The position numbers and the translations under genes were made by a program. Below the pieces are notes generated by a model, which was given only the letters and a program-made list of their open reading frames with translations, was not told where the DNA came from and did no database searches. Positions 46,901 to 55,101 of a stretch of DNA of 64,000 nucleotides are shown here, piece by piece. The stretch is from Roseiarcus sp963835215 (GTDB lineage: Bacteria; Pseudomonadota; Alphaproteobacteria; Rhizobiales; Beijerinckiaceae), in contig CAWIES010000002.1 of NCBI GenBank assembly GCA_963835215.1, positions 186,001 to 250,000 on the forward strand, given 5' to 3'. Position 1 is the stretch's first letter. Every line of letters starts with the position of its first letter.

Positions 46901-47101
46901 GGCGGGTTGATGGCCTCGACCGTGCTGTCGCTGGTCTTTGTTCCGGCCGTGTTTACCCTCATGGACGACCTCGGCCGCGTGAGCTGGCGCCTGTTCAGCC
47001 GCTTCGTCGGCGAAGCGGACGAGCCGGGACGCCCGCGCCCCGCCGCCGAGTTGCAGGGCAATGCGCACGTGCCGGACGCCTTCCCCGCCGCGGCGGAGTA
47101 G
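43964..47101 (+). CDS. RND-family multidrug efflux permease (HAE1/AcrB-like)
   Basis: A 1045-residue, 12-helix proton-driven pump with two large periplasmic loops. N terminus 'SAWSIRRPIPATVAFIILTL' and 'VTKFPNIDIPIVQITITQSG' are typical. The proton-relay Asp pair is in 'VTGILVDDAIVEIENIVRHM' near residue 401, and the second helix bundle has 'MGIVTKNAIMLVDFALEE'. Substrates cannot be assigned; the class transports lipophilic drugs, dyes or fatty acids. Last gene of tetR-MFP-RND. A dispersed repeat starts 20 bases after its stop. Confidence 0.94.
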   Translation: MRLNVSAWSIRRPIPATVAFIILTLLGVVAFRQMAVTKFPNIDIPIVQITITQSGAAPSELESQVTKKVEDAVSNVNGVWHMISTVTDGSSVTVVQFNVGSVDVDHALNDVKDQIAKIRSDLPRTIDEPIVSRIDAEGLPIVTYAAAAPGMTAEQLSWFVDDVVARDLQGIKGVGEVRRFGGVDREIRVALDPDKLLALGVTAAMVNDQVRADNIDLGGGRAELSGQEQAIRTLAGAHSVSELAATPIALPGGRRVRLDELASVTDGAAEPRTFARLFDEPIVSFGITRAKGASDVAVDKLIAARLDRIQASHPEVAFTKVDTQVDNELGNYSSTMETLIEGALLAVVVVLVFLRDLRATLVTAVALPLSILPTFWAMSAIGFSLNLVSLLAITLVTGILVDDAIVEIENIVRHMRMGKSAYRAALEAADEIGLAVIAISLTIVAIFSPVSFMSGIAGQYFRQFGLTVAIAVVFSLMVARFVTPVVAAYFLRAHDEPVHREGAIMRAYTTLVRASVRHRWITLAAGAMIFVASLAATKLLPSGFLPADDQARALLALELPPGSRLDDTDRVTRRISDQLQTMPEVRSVLIYGGEILGAGAEPRKATFVINFVNKSERAASQKDLQARIGAMLSSTPDVRFWFVKDNGQRDVSLIVAGPDIKAINDTANQLASEMRSIPSIENPISTAELDRPELRIVPKRQLAADLGVSSEALSETIRVATLGDIDANLAKFDAGDRLVPIRVELDQSARGDVGRLQDLRVGTSAGGAAPLSVLADFVIDHGPTAINRYDRTRRVTIEGDLAGDAALGDAVSAIKALPAAQHLPPGVEIRETGDVEVMTEVFQSFAEAIGAGVLMVYALLVLLFGSFLQPITILVSLPLSVGGAIGALLLTHKAISMPVVIGILMLMGIVTKNAIMLVDFALEEMSRGSPRLEALVEAGRKRAQPIIMTTIAMAAGMFPSALGLGDGGGFRSPMAIAVMGGLMASTVLSLVFVPAVFTLMDDLGRVSWRLFSRFVGEADEPGRPRPAAELQGNAHVPDAFPAAAE

Positions 47102-47120
47102 CCAAGAGCGGCTCCCCTCG

Positions 47121-47226
47121 CCCTTCGACTCGCCCGCTGACGCGGGCGGCTCAGGGTGAGGGCCTGGGGGGGCCACAATCTCCCTCATGGTGAGGAGCGC
47201 CGCGCCAGCGGCGCGTCTCGAACCAC
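47121..47226. repeat. Dispersed double-hairpin repeat, copy 1
   Basis: Two hairpins about 40 bases apart: 'cgcccgctgacgcgggcggc' and a second formed by 'gcgccgcgccagcggcgcg', the latter inside 'ccctcatggtgaggagcgcc...tctcgaaccac'. Copy 2, in the same orientation, is at 48785-48895, so the pair brackets the MFS gene. Resembles BIME elements of Hyphomicrobiales. Confidence 0.75.
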
Positions 47227-47299
47227 GCACCCGCCGATTGAACCCACAGCGCCGCGTCTGCGTTATCGTGACGCGAGCGATCAGGGAGGCGCGCAGGAG

Positions 47300-48766
47300 A
47301 TGAGCCTTGCAGCGTCGCATACCCCACCCGAAACGCTGACCACGCTGATCCCGGCGCGGCTTGAGCGGTTGCCATGGGGACGGTTCCACGTCCTCGTCGT
47401 CGCCGCGCTCGGCGTCACCTGGATTCTCGACGGGCTCGAAGTGACGCTCGCCGGCTCGATCGGGGCGGCGCTGAAGTCCAGCCCGGCGTTGCGCTTCACC
47501 GACCCTGACGTCGGGGCGGCGGGGAGCGCATACCTCGTTGGGGCGGTCCTCGGCGCGCTGGTCTTTGGCTGGCTGACCGACCGGCTTGGCCGCAAGCGGC
47601 TGTTCTTCATCACCATCGCCGTCTATCTCACCGCGACGGCGCTGACCGGGCTCGCATGGAGCCCGTTCACATTCTTCTTCTTCCGCTTCCTGACCGGCTG
47701 CGGCATCGGCGGCGAATACGCGGCGATCAATTCGACCATCCAGGAACTGATCCCCGCCCGTTATCGCGGCCACATGGATCTGATGATCAACGGCAGCTTC
47801 TGGATCGGCGCGGCGGTCGGCGCGGTGGTCGCCGCGATCCTGCTCGATCCCGCGCGCCTCGGTCCCGAACTTGGCTGGCGACTGGCGTTCCTGATCGGCG
47901 CGGGCATCGGTCTCGTCGTGTTCTTCATGCGCATGTGGATTCCCGAGAGCCCGCGATGGCTGGTCATCCATGGGCGCGCCCGCGAAGCCGAGGCGAGCGT
48001 CGCGGACATCGAACGTCGCTTCACCGCGACAGGGGCGCGGCTCCCACCGGTCGACCAGACCATGGCGATCCGCCTGCGCCCACGCGGCCACACGCCGCTC
48101 GCCGAGGTGTTCGACGCGCTGTTTCGCCGCTACGCGCTGCGCACCTGGGTGGGGCTGACGTTGATGGCCGCGCAAGCGTTTTTCTACAACGCGATCTTCT
48201 TTACCTACGCGCTGGTGCTGACCAAGTTCTACGGCGTCTCGGCGAGCGAGGTCGGCTGGTACATATTGCCCTTCGCGCTCGGCAATTTCCTTGGGCCGGT
48301 TCTGCTCGGACGACTGTTCGACACGCTCGGCCGACGCAAGATGATCGCCGCGACTTACGCCATATCGGGCGTGCTGCTGGTCGCCTGCGGCGCGCTGTTT
48401 GAGCAGGGTCTGCTGACCGCGGTCTCGCAGACGGTCGCCTGGATGATCGTTTTCTTCTTCGCTTCGCCCGCCGCGAGTGCGGCCTACTTGACGGTGAGCG
48501 AGACTTTTCCGCTGGAAATTCGCGCGCTCGCCATCGCGATCTTTTATGCGATCGGCACTGGCCTCGGCGGTGTCGCGGCGCCGATCATCTTCGGTTGGCT
48601 GGTCGCCAGCGGCTCGCGCCCGAGCGTCTTTGCCGGCTATTTGTTCGCTGCGGCGTTGATGGCTGTCGCCGCCTGGGTCGCCGCGCGCTACGCCGTCGAG
48701 GCCGAACGCAAGCCGCTCGAAATGGTCGCAACGCCGTTGTCGGCGATACCGGCGGCGGGCGACTGA
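47300..48766 (+). CDS. MFS transporter, sugar/metabolite type
   Basis: A 488-residue 12-helix transporter. 'VFGWLTDRLGRKRLFFITIA' is the loop 2-3 MFS signature, 'TGCGIGGEYAAINSTIQELI' and 'PESPRWLVIHGRAREAEAS' are those of the sugar porter and niacin/aromatic-acid branch, and 'GRLFDTLGRRKMI' is its repeat in the second half. Candidates are sugars, sugar acids or aromatic acids. ATG 47300 has 'aggag' directly upstream; the open frame before it runs through a repeat element. Flanked by direct copies of the double-hairpin repeat. Confidence 0.86.
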   Translation: MSLAASHTPPETLTTLIPARLERLPWGRFHVLVVAALGVTWILDGLEVTLAGSIGAALKSSPALRFTDPDVGAAGSAYLVGAVLGALVFGWLTDRLGRKRLFFITIAVYLTATALTGLAWSPFTFFFFRFLTGCGIGGEYAAINSTIQELIPARYRGHMDLMINGSFWIGAAVGAVVAAILLDPARLGPELGWRLAFLIGAGIGLVVFFMRMWIPESPRWLVIHGRAREAEASVADIERRFTATGARLPPVDQTMAIRLRPRGHTPLAEVFDALFRRYALRTWVGLTLMAAQAFFYNAIFFTYALVLTKFYGVSASEVGWYILPFALGNFLGPVLLGRLFDTLGRRKMIAATYAISGVLLVACGALFEQGLLTAVSQTVAWMIVFFFASPAASAAYLTVSETFPLEIRALAIAIFYAIGTGLGGVAAPIIFGWLVASGSRPSVFAGYLFAAALMAVAAWVAARYAVEAERKPLEMVATPLSAIPAAGD

Positions 48767-48784
48767 CGAAGCGGGGCCCGCTCG

Positions 48785-48895
48785 TCCTTCGACTCGCCCG
48801 CTGACGCGGGCGGCTCAGGATGACGGCCGCGGAGGGTCCATCTGCAATCCCCCTCATGGTGAGGAGCGCCGCGTCAGCGGCGCGTCTCGAACCAC
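48785..48895. repeat. Dispersed double-hairpin repeat, copy 2
   Basis: Same order and orientation as 47121-47226: 'cgcccgctgacgcgggcggc' then 'ccctcatggtgaggagcgcc' and 'gcgtcagcggcgcgtctcga'. The two copies differ mainly in the 25 bases between the hairpins. It lies between the MFS gene and the convergent HxlR gene, where it may also serve as a transcription barrier. Confidence 0.75.
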
Positions 48896-48912
48896 GAAGA
48901 GCGTGCGGCGCT

Positions 48913-49392
48913 TTACGGCGCCGAGGCTTTGCTCATCAGCGTCAGCCGCTGCTCGGCGGCGGCGACCGCGTGGCCCGCGCCATCGACCAGCGCGACGCGC
49001 AGCGGTTCGCCGCTGGCGCGCGAGCAATAGGCAAGCGGCGGCGGCCGGCCCCCCGCCAGCCATTGGTCGCCCCATTCGGTCAGCGCGAGAAACGGCAGGC
49101 GCAGCGCCGCGCTCATCGGGGTCAGCCAATATTCGGGGCGCGCGCGGCGGCCCGGCTCGCGATAGTCGCGCCGCGCGAGAAGCCCCGCGGCGGTCATGCG
49201 CTTCAGCCGATCCGCGAGCACGGTGCGCGGCGCGCCGAGCTCAGCGGCGAAGTCGTCAAAGCGCCTGACGCCAAACAGCGCCGAGCGCAGGATCATCAGG
49301 CTCCAGCGATCGCCGATCAGCGCGAAGGCGTGTGCGAGGTTGCAATCCTCGGGCGGCAGCGGCGAGTGGTGAGGCGGCGATTTTGCCAGCAT
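48913..49392 (-). CDS. HxlR-family winged-helix transcriptional regulator
   Basis: A 159-residue regulator. 'LIGDRWSLMILRSALFGVRR' , 'FDDFAAELGAPRTVLADRLK' and 'RMTAAGLLARRDYREPGRRA' form the HxlR winged helix (residues 25-85), followed by 'EYWLTPMSAALRLPFLALTE'. A Cys at residue 17 ('EDCNLAHAFAL') is in the position used by redox-sensing members such as HypR and QorR. The target is unknown; the nearest candidate is the convergent MFS gene. Confidence 0.88.
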   Translation of the reverse strand: MLAKSPPHHSPLPPEDCNLAHAFALIGDRWSLMILRSALFGVRRFDDFAAELGAPRTVLADRLKRMTAAGLLARRDYREPGRRARPEYWLTPMSAALRLPFLALTEWGDQWLAGGRPPPLAYCSRASGEPLRVALVDGAGHAVAAAEQRLTLMSKASAP

Positions 49393-49540
49393 GAGTCACG
49401 TTCGGTTAAGTTGTCCGTCCGTATTCAGCATGCAGGAAATATGGTGAATTTTACGTTGCCGCCGCGCTCTGAAAAACGGCGACGATCATCCATGCGAAAT
49501 GTGCAAAGCCGACGTCCTCAGCGCGACCCGCTCGCGTCGC

Positions 49541-49556
49541 TTAAATCGCCCTTAAC
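49541..49556. promoter_or_regulatory. CtrA box (TTAA-N7-TTAAC)
   Basis: 'ttaaatcgcccttaac' is an exact match to the alphaproteobacterial CtrA full site. It lies 66 bases before the ATG of the small gene at 49622, a usual distance for a CtrA site overlapping a -35 region. CtrA itself is not in this window. Confidence 0.5.
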
Positions 49557-49621
49557 CGATTTCCTTCAATTTGACTTGGTCGGTCGCCGCTCCGGTCGCC
49601 GCACGAGTTGTCGAGTGCCCC

Positions 49622-49834
49622 ATGCGTGACGTTCTTTCCGCCGTCCCCGACGTCGTCGAAGTCCCGGCCGGTCACAGTCGGCTGTTGTCGCGGCTCTATC
49701 GTGATGTCGGAATGGCGGCTGTCGCCACCGAGTTGGACCTCCCCGCCGCCGCCTTCGAGATCGAGGTCAGCGAAGCGGTCGAGAGAGGCCAGCGCTATCT
49801 CGCGCCGCGCCGCGCGCTCGATCTCGCCTCCTGA
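49622..49834 (+). CDS. Small hypothetical protein, possibly CtrA-controlled
   Basis: A 70-residue soluble protein ('SRLLSRLYRDVGMAAVATEL', 'FEIEVSEAVERGQRYLAPRR') predicted mostly helical. No family recognised. The in-frame upstream start at 49571 would add weakly coding residues, so ATG 49622 is preferred. Support for a real gene is the codon bias and the CtrA box 66 bases upstream; there is no strong ribosome site. Confidence 0.4.
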   Translation: MRDVLSAVPDVVEVPAGHSRLLSRLYRDVGMAAVATELDLPAAAFEIEVSEAVERGQRYLAPRRALDLAS

Positions 49835-49893
49835 CGCAAGCGCGCTAGCGCGCGCCACACGCACAGCGAGCGAACGCCGTCATTGCGACGTCT

Positions 49894-51079
49894 TCAGCGT
49901 GCGGCGAGCCATTCGAACGTGCGCATCACGCCGCGCAGTTCGCCGAGCCCCTTCAATCGCCCAATGTGCGAATAGCCGGGATTGATTCGCGCCTTGGCGA
50001 CATCGTCGGCGAGCAAATGGCCGTGGTCGGGGCGCATCGGAATCTCGTGGTCGGCGCGCCCTTCGCGGCGGCGACGCGCCTCTTCGCGCAGCAAGGCTGC
50101 GATCAAAGCCACCATGTCGACGTCGCCCGCGAGATGCTCGGACTCGACGAATGAGCCATCTGGCTCGCGCGCGACGTTGCGCAGATGGGCGAAATGCACG
50201 CGCGGTCCAAATTCTCTCGGCCATGGCGACGAGATCATTGTCGGCGCGCGAGCCGAGCGAGCCTGCGCATAGCGTTATGCCATTGGCCGGCGAGGCGACG
50301 GCGGCAAACAGCGCGCGATAGTCCGCGGCGGTGGAGACGACGCGCGGCAGGCCGAACAGCGAGAACGGCGGATCGTCGGGATGCAGCGCTAACCGCGCGC
50401 CAAGCTCCTCGGCGAGCGGCGCGATCTCGGCAAGGAAGGCGATCAGATTGGCGCGCAGATCGGCGGCGGTCAGTCCGTCAAATGCATTGAGCGCCTCGGC
50501 AAACTGCGCGCGGGTGTATTCGGCCTGGCGCGCCGGCAAGCCGCCGATGACGTTCTTCTCGATCAAGGCAAAGGCGGGCGCGTCGAGCTTGGCGAGCGCC
50601 TCGCGCGCAGCGGCCAGCGCGGCGGCGGGATAGTCCGCTTCGGCGCCGGCGCGGCGCAGCACGAACGCGTCATAGGCGATGAAGGCCGGCATGTCGAAGC
50701 GCAGCGCCAACCCCTTCGCCGCGGTCGGGTAGCGCAGATCGGTGCGCGTCCAATCGACCACCGGCATGAAGTTGTAGCAGATGGTCGTCACGCCGGAGCG
50801 CGCGAGGCTGACGAGGCTGTCCTTCCAGGCCTCGATCGCCTGGCGGTGGGGACCGGCGCGCAGCTTGATCGCGTCGGGGACGGGAATCGATTCGCAGACG
50901 TCCCAGGTCAGCCCGGCCGCCTCGACAGCGCGCCGGCGCATGACGACATCATCGATGCGCCAGGCGCGGCCATCGTAGAGGTGGTGGAGCGCAGTGACGA
51001 CGCCCTGCGCCCCAGCCTGCTTGGCGTTGTCCAAAGTGACGGGATCGTCGGGGCCGAACCAGCGCCAAGTCTGTCGCAC
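49894..51079 (-). CDS. uxuA: Mannonate dehydratase (frame broken near 50210)
   Basis: Joined across one break, a 394-residue TIM-barrel enzyme that dehydrates D-mannonate to 2-keto-3-deoxygluconate in glucuronate breakdown. 'MRQTWRWFGPDDPVTLDNAK' is the UxuA start; 'TTICYNFMPVVDWTRTDLRY' , 'ARLALHPDDPPFSLFGLPRV' and 'GITLCAGSLGSRADNDL' follow; after the break come 'HFAHLRNVAREPDGSFVESE' and 'MRPDHGHLL', the metal-ligand region. A doubled A in 50207-50213 causes the shift. It stands alone, without uxuB or uxaC nearby. Confidence 0.88.
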
Positions 51080-51129
51080 GTGACGAACTCCAACCCCTCG
51101 ACGACGCTCGCGCCGTTACACGCGAACGA

Positions 51130-51699
51130 TCAGGCCCACGCTATCGCGCTGATGATGGCGCCGACGATCAGCGACAGGACGATGCCGCACACCACCACGG
51201 CGGCGGTGTAGGCGATCGACTTGTCCTCGGGCGCCTTCATCAAGGTCGGCACGCCGAGCCAGAAGAGATAGAGGCCGTAGAGGCCGAGGATGCCCAGAAT
51301 GCCGAGCGCGGGGATCAGCGAGAAGACGCCGACCAGCCACACCGGCGTCATCGAATAGACCGCGAGCTTGAGCGAACTCGACGGATTCTTCTGGCCGCCG
51401 AAGGTCGGGGCGAGCGCGTCGATGATCAGCGCCATCACGTAGACCACGACGAAGGTCAGCAGGTACTGGACGATCGCCGCAACCAGGCCGCTGACGATGC
51501 CGACGCGGAAGGTCCCCACCATCGGCATGTTGATGCCGATTATCGACATGCCGAGGAAGCGACAGACCGGGGGAATTGCCGCCAGGATCGCGACGTAATT
51601 GGTGAAGAGGTATTGCGGATCGCCCGGCTCGCCGTCGATCACATGCCATTCCGTCTTCGGCGTCATGATGATCGCTTTGACACGCTCGACAAGGTTCAT
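51130..51699 (-). CDS. YIP1-family membrane protein
   Basis: A 189-residue protein with five hydrophobic segments. The start 'NLVERVKAIIMTPKTEWHVI' is the standard YIP1-type N terminus, and 'SSLKLAVYSMTPVWLVGVFS' lies in the middle. The family occurs across bacteria without a defined role. The gene lies 50 bases from uxuA and 175 bases after actP, from which it is separated by a terminator, so it likely has its own promoter. Confidence 0.82.
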   Translation of the reverse strand: MNLVERVKAIIMTPKTEWHVIDGEPGDPQYLFTNYVAILAAIPPVCRFLGMSIIGINMPMVGTFRVGIVSGLVAAIVQYLLTFVVVYVMALIIDALAPTFGGQKNPSSSLKLAVYSMTPVWLVGVFSLIPALGILGILGLYGLYLFWLGVPTLMKAPEDKSIAYTAAVVVCGIVLSLIVGAIISAIAWA

Positions 51700-51818
51700 G
51701 AAGACCTCCCCCTCCCGCCGGCCGATTCGCGGACGCGGCGGCCAAGCGCTGATGTTAGTCCGGGTCCGGGCGCCGCGCCAGCCATCGCCAAACGGGCGAA
51801 GGGGTTACACGCCTATGA

Positions 51819-51848
51819 AAAGGGCGCCCGGCCGAAGCCGGACGCCCG
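51819..51848 (-). terminator. Rho-independent terminator of yjcH-actP
   Basis: Read on the minus strand, a GC-rich stem (gggcgtccggc with gccgggcgccc) around a TTCG loop is followed by TTTT. It begins 26 bases after the actP stop. Confidence 0.8.
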
Positions 51849-51873
51849 AGATCAGCTCGCCGGAGCGGCGAGG

Positions 51874-53545
51874 TTAGTGAGCCGCCGCCTTGTCGGCGCC
51901 GATGCCGGTCTGCGAGCGGACATATTGCTCGTCGAACGCCGCCTGCTCTCGCGCCGCAGCCGCCGACTTGTCGGTGACCGAGAACAGCCAGCAGCAGATG
52001 AACGCCAGCGGCATGCTGAAGATCGCCGGCGAGCTATAGGGGAACCAGGCGCCCGACTTGTCGAAGCCGAACACCGCCACCCAGATCGACGGGCTGAAGA
52101 TCGTCAGCACCACCGCCGCGATCAGGCCGACGAAGCCGCCGATGAAGGCGCCGCGCGTCGTCAGTCCTCTCCACAGCATCGACAGCAGCAGCACGGGGAA
52201 GTTGGCGCTGGCCGCGACCGCGAAGGCGAGGCCGACCATGAACGCGACATTGACCTTCTCGAAGATCACGCCGAGCACGATGGCGACGATGCCGAGCACG
52301 ATAACAGTGATGCGCGAGGCCCTGATTTCCGTCGCCTCATCGACATTGCCGTGCCGGAACACGGAGGCGTAGAGATCGTGGCTGACCGCGCTCGCGCCCG
52401 ACAGCGTCAGGCCCGAGACCACCGCAAGGATCGTCGCGAAGGCGACCGCCGCGATGAAGCCCTTCATCAGGTCGCCGCCGACGGCGTGCGGCAAGATGAA
52501 TCGCCGGCATGTTGCCGCCGCCCAGCAGGCCCTTCGTGATGTCGCCGCCCACGTGATAGATCGCGTTCCGGTCCGACCAGCACGATCGCGCCGAAGCCGA
52601 TGATGAAGGTCAGGATGTAGAAGTAGCCGATGAACGTCGTCGCCCAGAACACCGACTTGCGCGCTTCCTTTGCGTCGCGGACGGTGAAAAAGCGCATCAG
52701 GATATGCGGCAGACCGGCGGTGCCGAACATCAGCGCCATGCCCAGCGAAATCGCCGAGATCGGGTTGGCGACGGCCGCGCCCGGCAACATGATTTTGTCA
52801 TGCTTGCGGATGAACCTCGATCGCCTTGGCGATCAGCGCGTTGAAGTCGAAGCCGAACTGCGCGAGCACCAGCAAGCGCCATCAGGGTCGCGCCAACCAG
52901 CAGCAGCCCCGCCTTGATGATCTGCACCCAGGTGGTGGCGATCATGCCGCCGAAGGTGACGTAGATGACCATCAAAACGCCGACGAGGACAACCGCGTAG
53001 AGATAGGGCAGCCCGAACAGCAACTGGATGAGCTGGCCGGCGCCGACCATCTGCGCGATCAGATAGAACAGGACGGTGACCAGCGTGCCGGTCGCCGCCA
53101 TGGCGCGGATCGGCGTCGCCTGCAAACGATAGGAGGCGACGTCGGCGAAGGTGTAGCGGCCAAGGTTGCGCAGCGGCTCGGCCATCAGGAACATGATGAT
53201 TGGCCAGCCGACGAGGAAGCCGATCGAGTAGAACAGTCCGTAGAAGCCGGCGCTGAACACCAGCGCCGAGATGCCCAGGAACGAAGCGGCCGACATATAG
53301 TCGCCGGCGATCGCCAGGCCGTTCTGCAACCCGGTGATGCCGCCACCCGCGGCGTAGAAATCCTTCGTCGTGCGGGTGCGCTTGGCCGCCCAATAGGTGA
53401 TGCCAAGCGTCAGGAGGACGAAGATGGCGAAGATGGTGATGGCGTTCCAATCGGTCGGCACGGGGGCGGCGTCGGCGGCGTAGGCCGCGCTGGAGGCCGC
53501 CATGAGCGCCGCTACGAGGGCGCCGGATTTGAGCAGACGAATCAT
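51874..53545 (-). CDS. actP: Cation/acetate symporter ActP (four frame breaks)
   Basis: Joined across frames, a 555-residue sodium:solute symporter (SSS family) for acetate. N-terminal signal-like segment 'LVAALMAASSAAYA', then 'DFYAAGGGITGLQNGLAIAG' (SSS helix 2), 'YLIAQMVGAGQLIQLLFGLP', 'TAGLPHILMRFFTVRDAKEA', 'AAVAFATILAVVSGLTLSGA' and 'KVNVAFMVGLAFAVAASANF'. Doubled bases at 52874, 52813, 52568 and 52499 shift the frame; removing four gives one frame ending at TGA 51874. Overlaps yjcH by one base (TGATG). The acetyl-CoA synthetase gene that often accompanies the pair is not in this window. Confidence 0.88.
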
Positions 53546-53856
53546 CACTTCCCTCCCATTGCGGCGTTGACGATCGCCTTGGTCAAATCGTCGTAATGGC
53601 TGTTGGCGCGAACGACGTAGATGCCCGTCAGCACGATCGAGGCGACGATGAGAGCGGCGCCGAGAAACAGCCCGACTGTGATCGACCCGGCGACTGGAGT
53701 GGCGATGACGGCCGGCGCGAAAGCGACCAGCGCAATGAACCCGTAGTACATCACCAAGGTGATGATCGTCAGCGTCCAAGCGAATGACTTTCGCTCTGCT
53801 ACGAGTTTTATGTAATTGGGATCGCTTTGGATCCGTTTGACCGCCTGATCATCCAT
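53545..53856 (-). CDS. yjcH: DUF485 membrane protein YjcH, ActP partner
   Basis: A 103-residue protein with two membrane helices ('FAWTLTIITLVMYYGFIALV' and 'SITVGLFLGAALIVASIVLT'). 'IQSDPNYIKLVAERKSFAWT' is the DUF485 N-terminal signature. These small proteins are almost always encoded before an acetate/solute symporter and may assist it. Translationally coupled to actP through overlapping stop and start. Confidence 0.9.
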   Translation of the reverse strand: MDDQAVKRIQSDPNYIKLVAERKSFAWTLTIITLVMYYGFIALVAFAPAVIATPVAGSITVGLFLGAALIVASIVLTGIYVVRANSHYDDLTKAIVNAAMGGK

Positions 53857-54272
53857 TTTTGTTTCCTCCCCGAATTGAACTGTCGCGCGGCGCTTGTGCG
53901 CGCAACCGCCCCTCGTGCGCCGATCTGTGGCGCCGTTGGCGGTTGGTCTCGCTCGCGATGGGTTTTTGGGCGCCCCCGCGCCCGCAGACGATTCTCTCCC
54001 CGTTTGTTAATCGTCATAATGATGAAGTTTGGCTGTGCAGTCGACCGCGCGACTCTACAACCTTCGTCTAGATTCACTGGACAATCGGCCCGCCGAGGGT
54101 CCGCCCGAACCCGTGTTTGTGAGGGGGGCGCCGATCGGCTAAGTTCGAATTGGGGCTAGCCCCAGGTCGGGATGGGGGGTATCACATTTGGCTCGCACGG
54201 CCAGCGACCCTATATCGACGCAAGGCGCGGTCGCGCACTAGCTCGAGACAGCACCAGAAAAGGCCGAACTCG
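53857..54272. other. Intergenic region between yjcH and purC
   Basis: A 416-base gene-free stretch between divergent genes, which must hold promoters for both. I see a perfect 12-base palindrome ggggctagcccc at 54152-54163, 110 bases before purC, and an AT-richer patch ('gtttgttaatcgtcataatg') at 54001-54020. No clear promoter hexamers, riboswitch or small gene could be identified. Confidence 0.4.
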
Positions 54273-55070
54273 ATGGATTTCCTCAAGCCACGGTTGCATC
54301 GCATGAACCGCCGCCGCCGCATCTACGAAGGCAAGGCTAAAGTCCTCTATGAGGGCCCGGAGCCGGGGACGCTGATCCAGCACTTCAAGGACGACGCGAC
54401 CGCCTTCAATGCGAAGAAGCACGAGATCATCGAGGGCAAGGGCGTTCTGAATAACCGTATTTCTGAGTACATCTTCCTGCGGCTGAACGAAATCGGCGTG
54501 CCGACGCATTTCATGCGCCGTATCAACATGCGCGAGCAGTTGATTCGCGAGGTCGAAATCATTCCGCTCGAAGTGGTGGTGCGCAATGTCGCGGCGGGCT
54601 CGCTCTCGACGCGGCTCGGCATCGAGGAAGGCACCCAGCTGCCGCGCTCGATCATCGAGTTTTATTACAAGAACGACGCGCTCAACGATCCGATGGTCTC
54701 CGAGGAGCACATCACCGCGTTCGGCTGGGCGAGCCCACAGGAAATCGACGACATCATGGCGCTCGCCATTCGCGTCAATGATTTCCTCACCGGCCTGTTC
54801 CTCGGCGTCGGCATCCGCCTCGTCGACTTCAAGATCGAATGCGGCCGGCTGTGGGAAGGCGACAACATGCGCATCGTCGTCGCCGACGAGATCAGCCCCG
54901 ATTCGTGCCGGCTGTGGGACGTCAAGACCAACGATAAGATGGACAAGGACCGTTTCCGCAAGGACCTCGGCGGCATGATCGAGGCCTACACGGAAGTCGC
55001 GCGCCGCCTCGGCGTGATGCAGGAAGGCGAGAGCGCGATCGCCGCCGCCGGCCCGCGTCTGGTCAAGTAA
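54273..55070 (+). CDS. purC: Phosphoribosylaminoimidazole-succinocarboxamide synthase (SAICAR synthetase)
   Basis: A 265-residue purine biosynthesis enzyme joining CAIR and aspartate with ATP. 'RRIYEGKAKVLYEGPEPGTL' , 'TAFNAKKHEIIEGKGVLNNR', 'LEVVVRNVAAGSLSTRLGIE' and 'LVDFKIECGRLW' with 'ADEISPDSCRLWD' are the PurC blocks. Two starts are possible: ATG 54273 (M-D-F-L-K-P, with 'aaaagg' upstream) and ATG 54303 (M-N-R-R-R-R, where family similarity begins but without a ribosome site). The first is chosen. Confidence 0.94.
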   Translation: MDFLKPRLHRMNRRRRIYEGKAKVLYEGPEPGTLIQHFKDDATAFNAKKHEIIEGKGVLNNRISEYIFLRLNEIGVPTHFMRRINMREQLIREVEIIPLEVVVRNVAAGSLSTRLGIEEGTQLPRSIIEFYYKNDALNDPMVSEEHITAFGWASPQEIDDIMALAIRVNDFLTGLFLGVGIRLVDFKIECGRLWEGDNMRIVVADEISPDSCRLWDVKTNDKMDKDRFRKDLGGMIEAYTEVARRLGVMQEGESAIAAAGPRLVK

Positions 55071-55101
55071 GTCTGGGCGCGGCCTGCGCGCCGCGCCTGA
55101 C

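Noticed and set aside
45650..48175. An 841-residue open frame opposite the RND pump and MFS genes
   Set aside because: It runs through two real genes, a repeat element and an intergenic region; composition is that of a GC-driven shadow frame.
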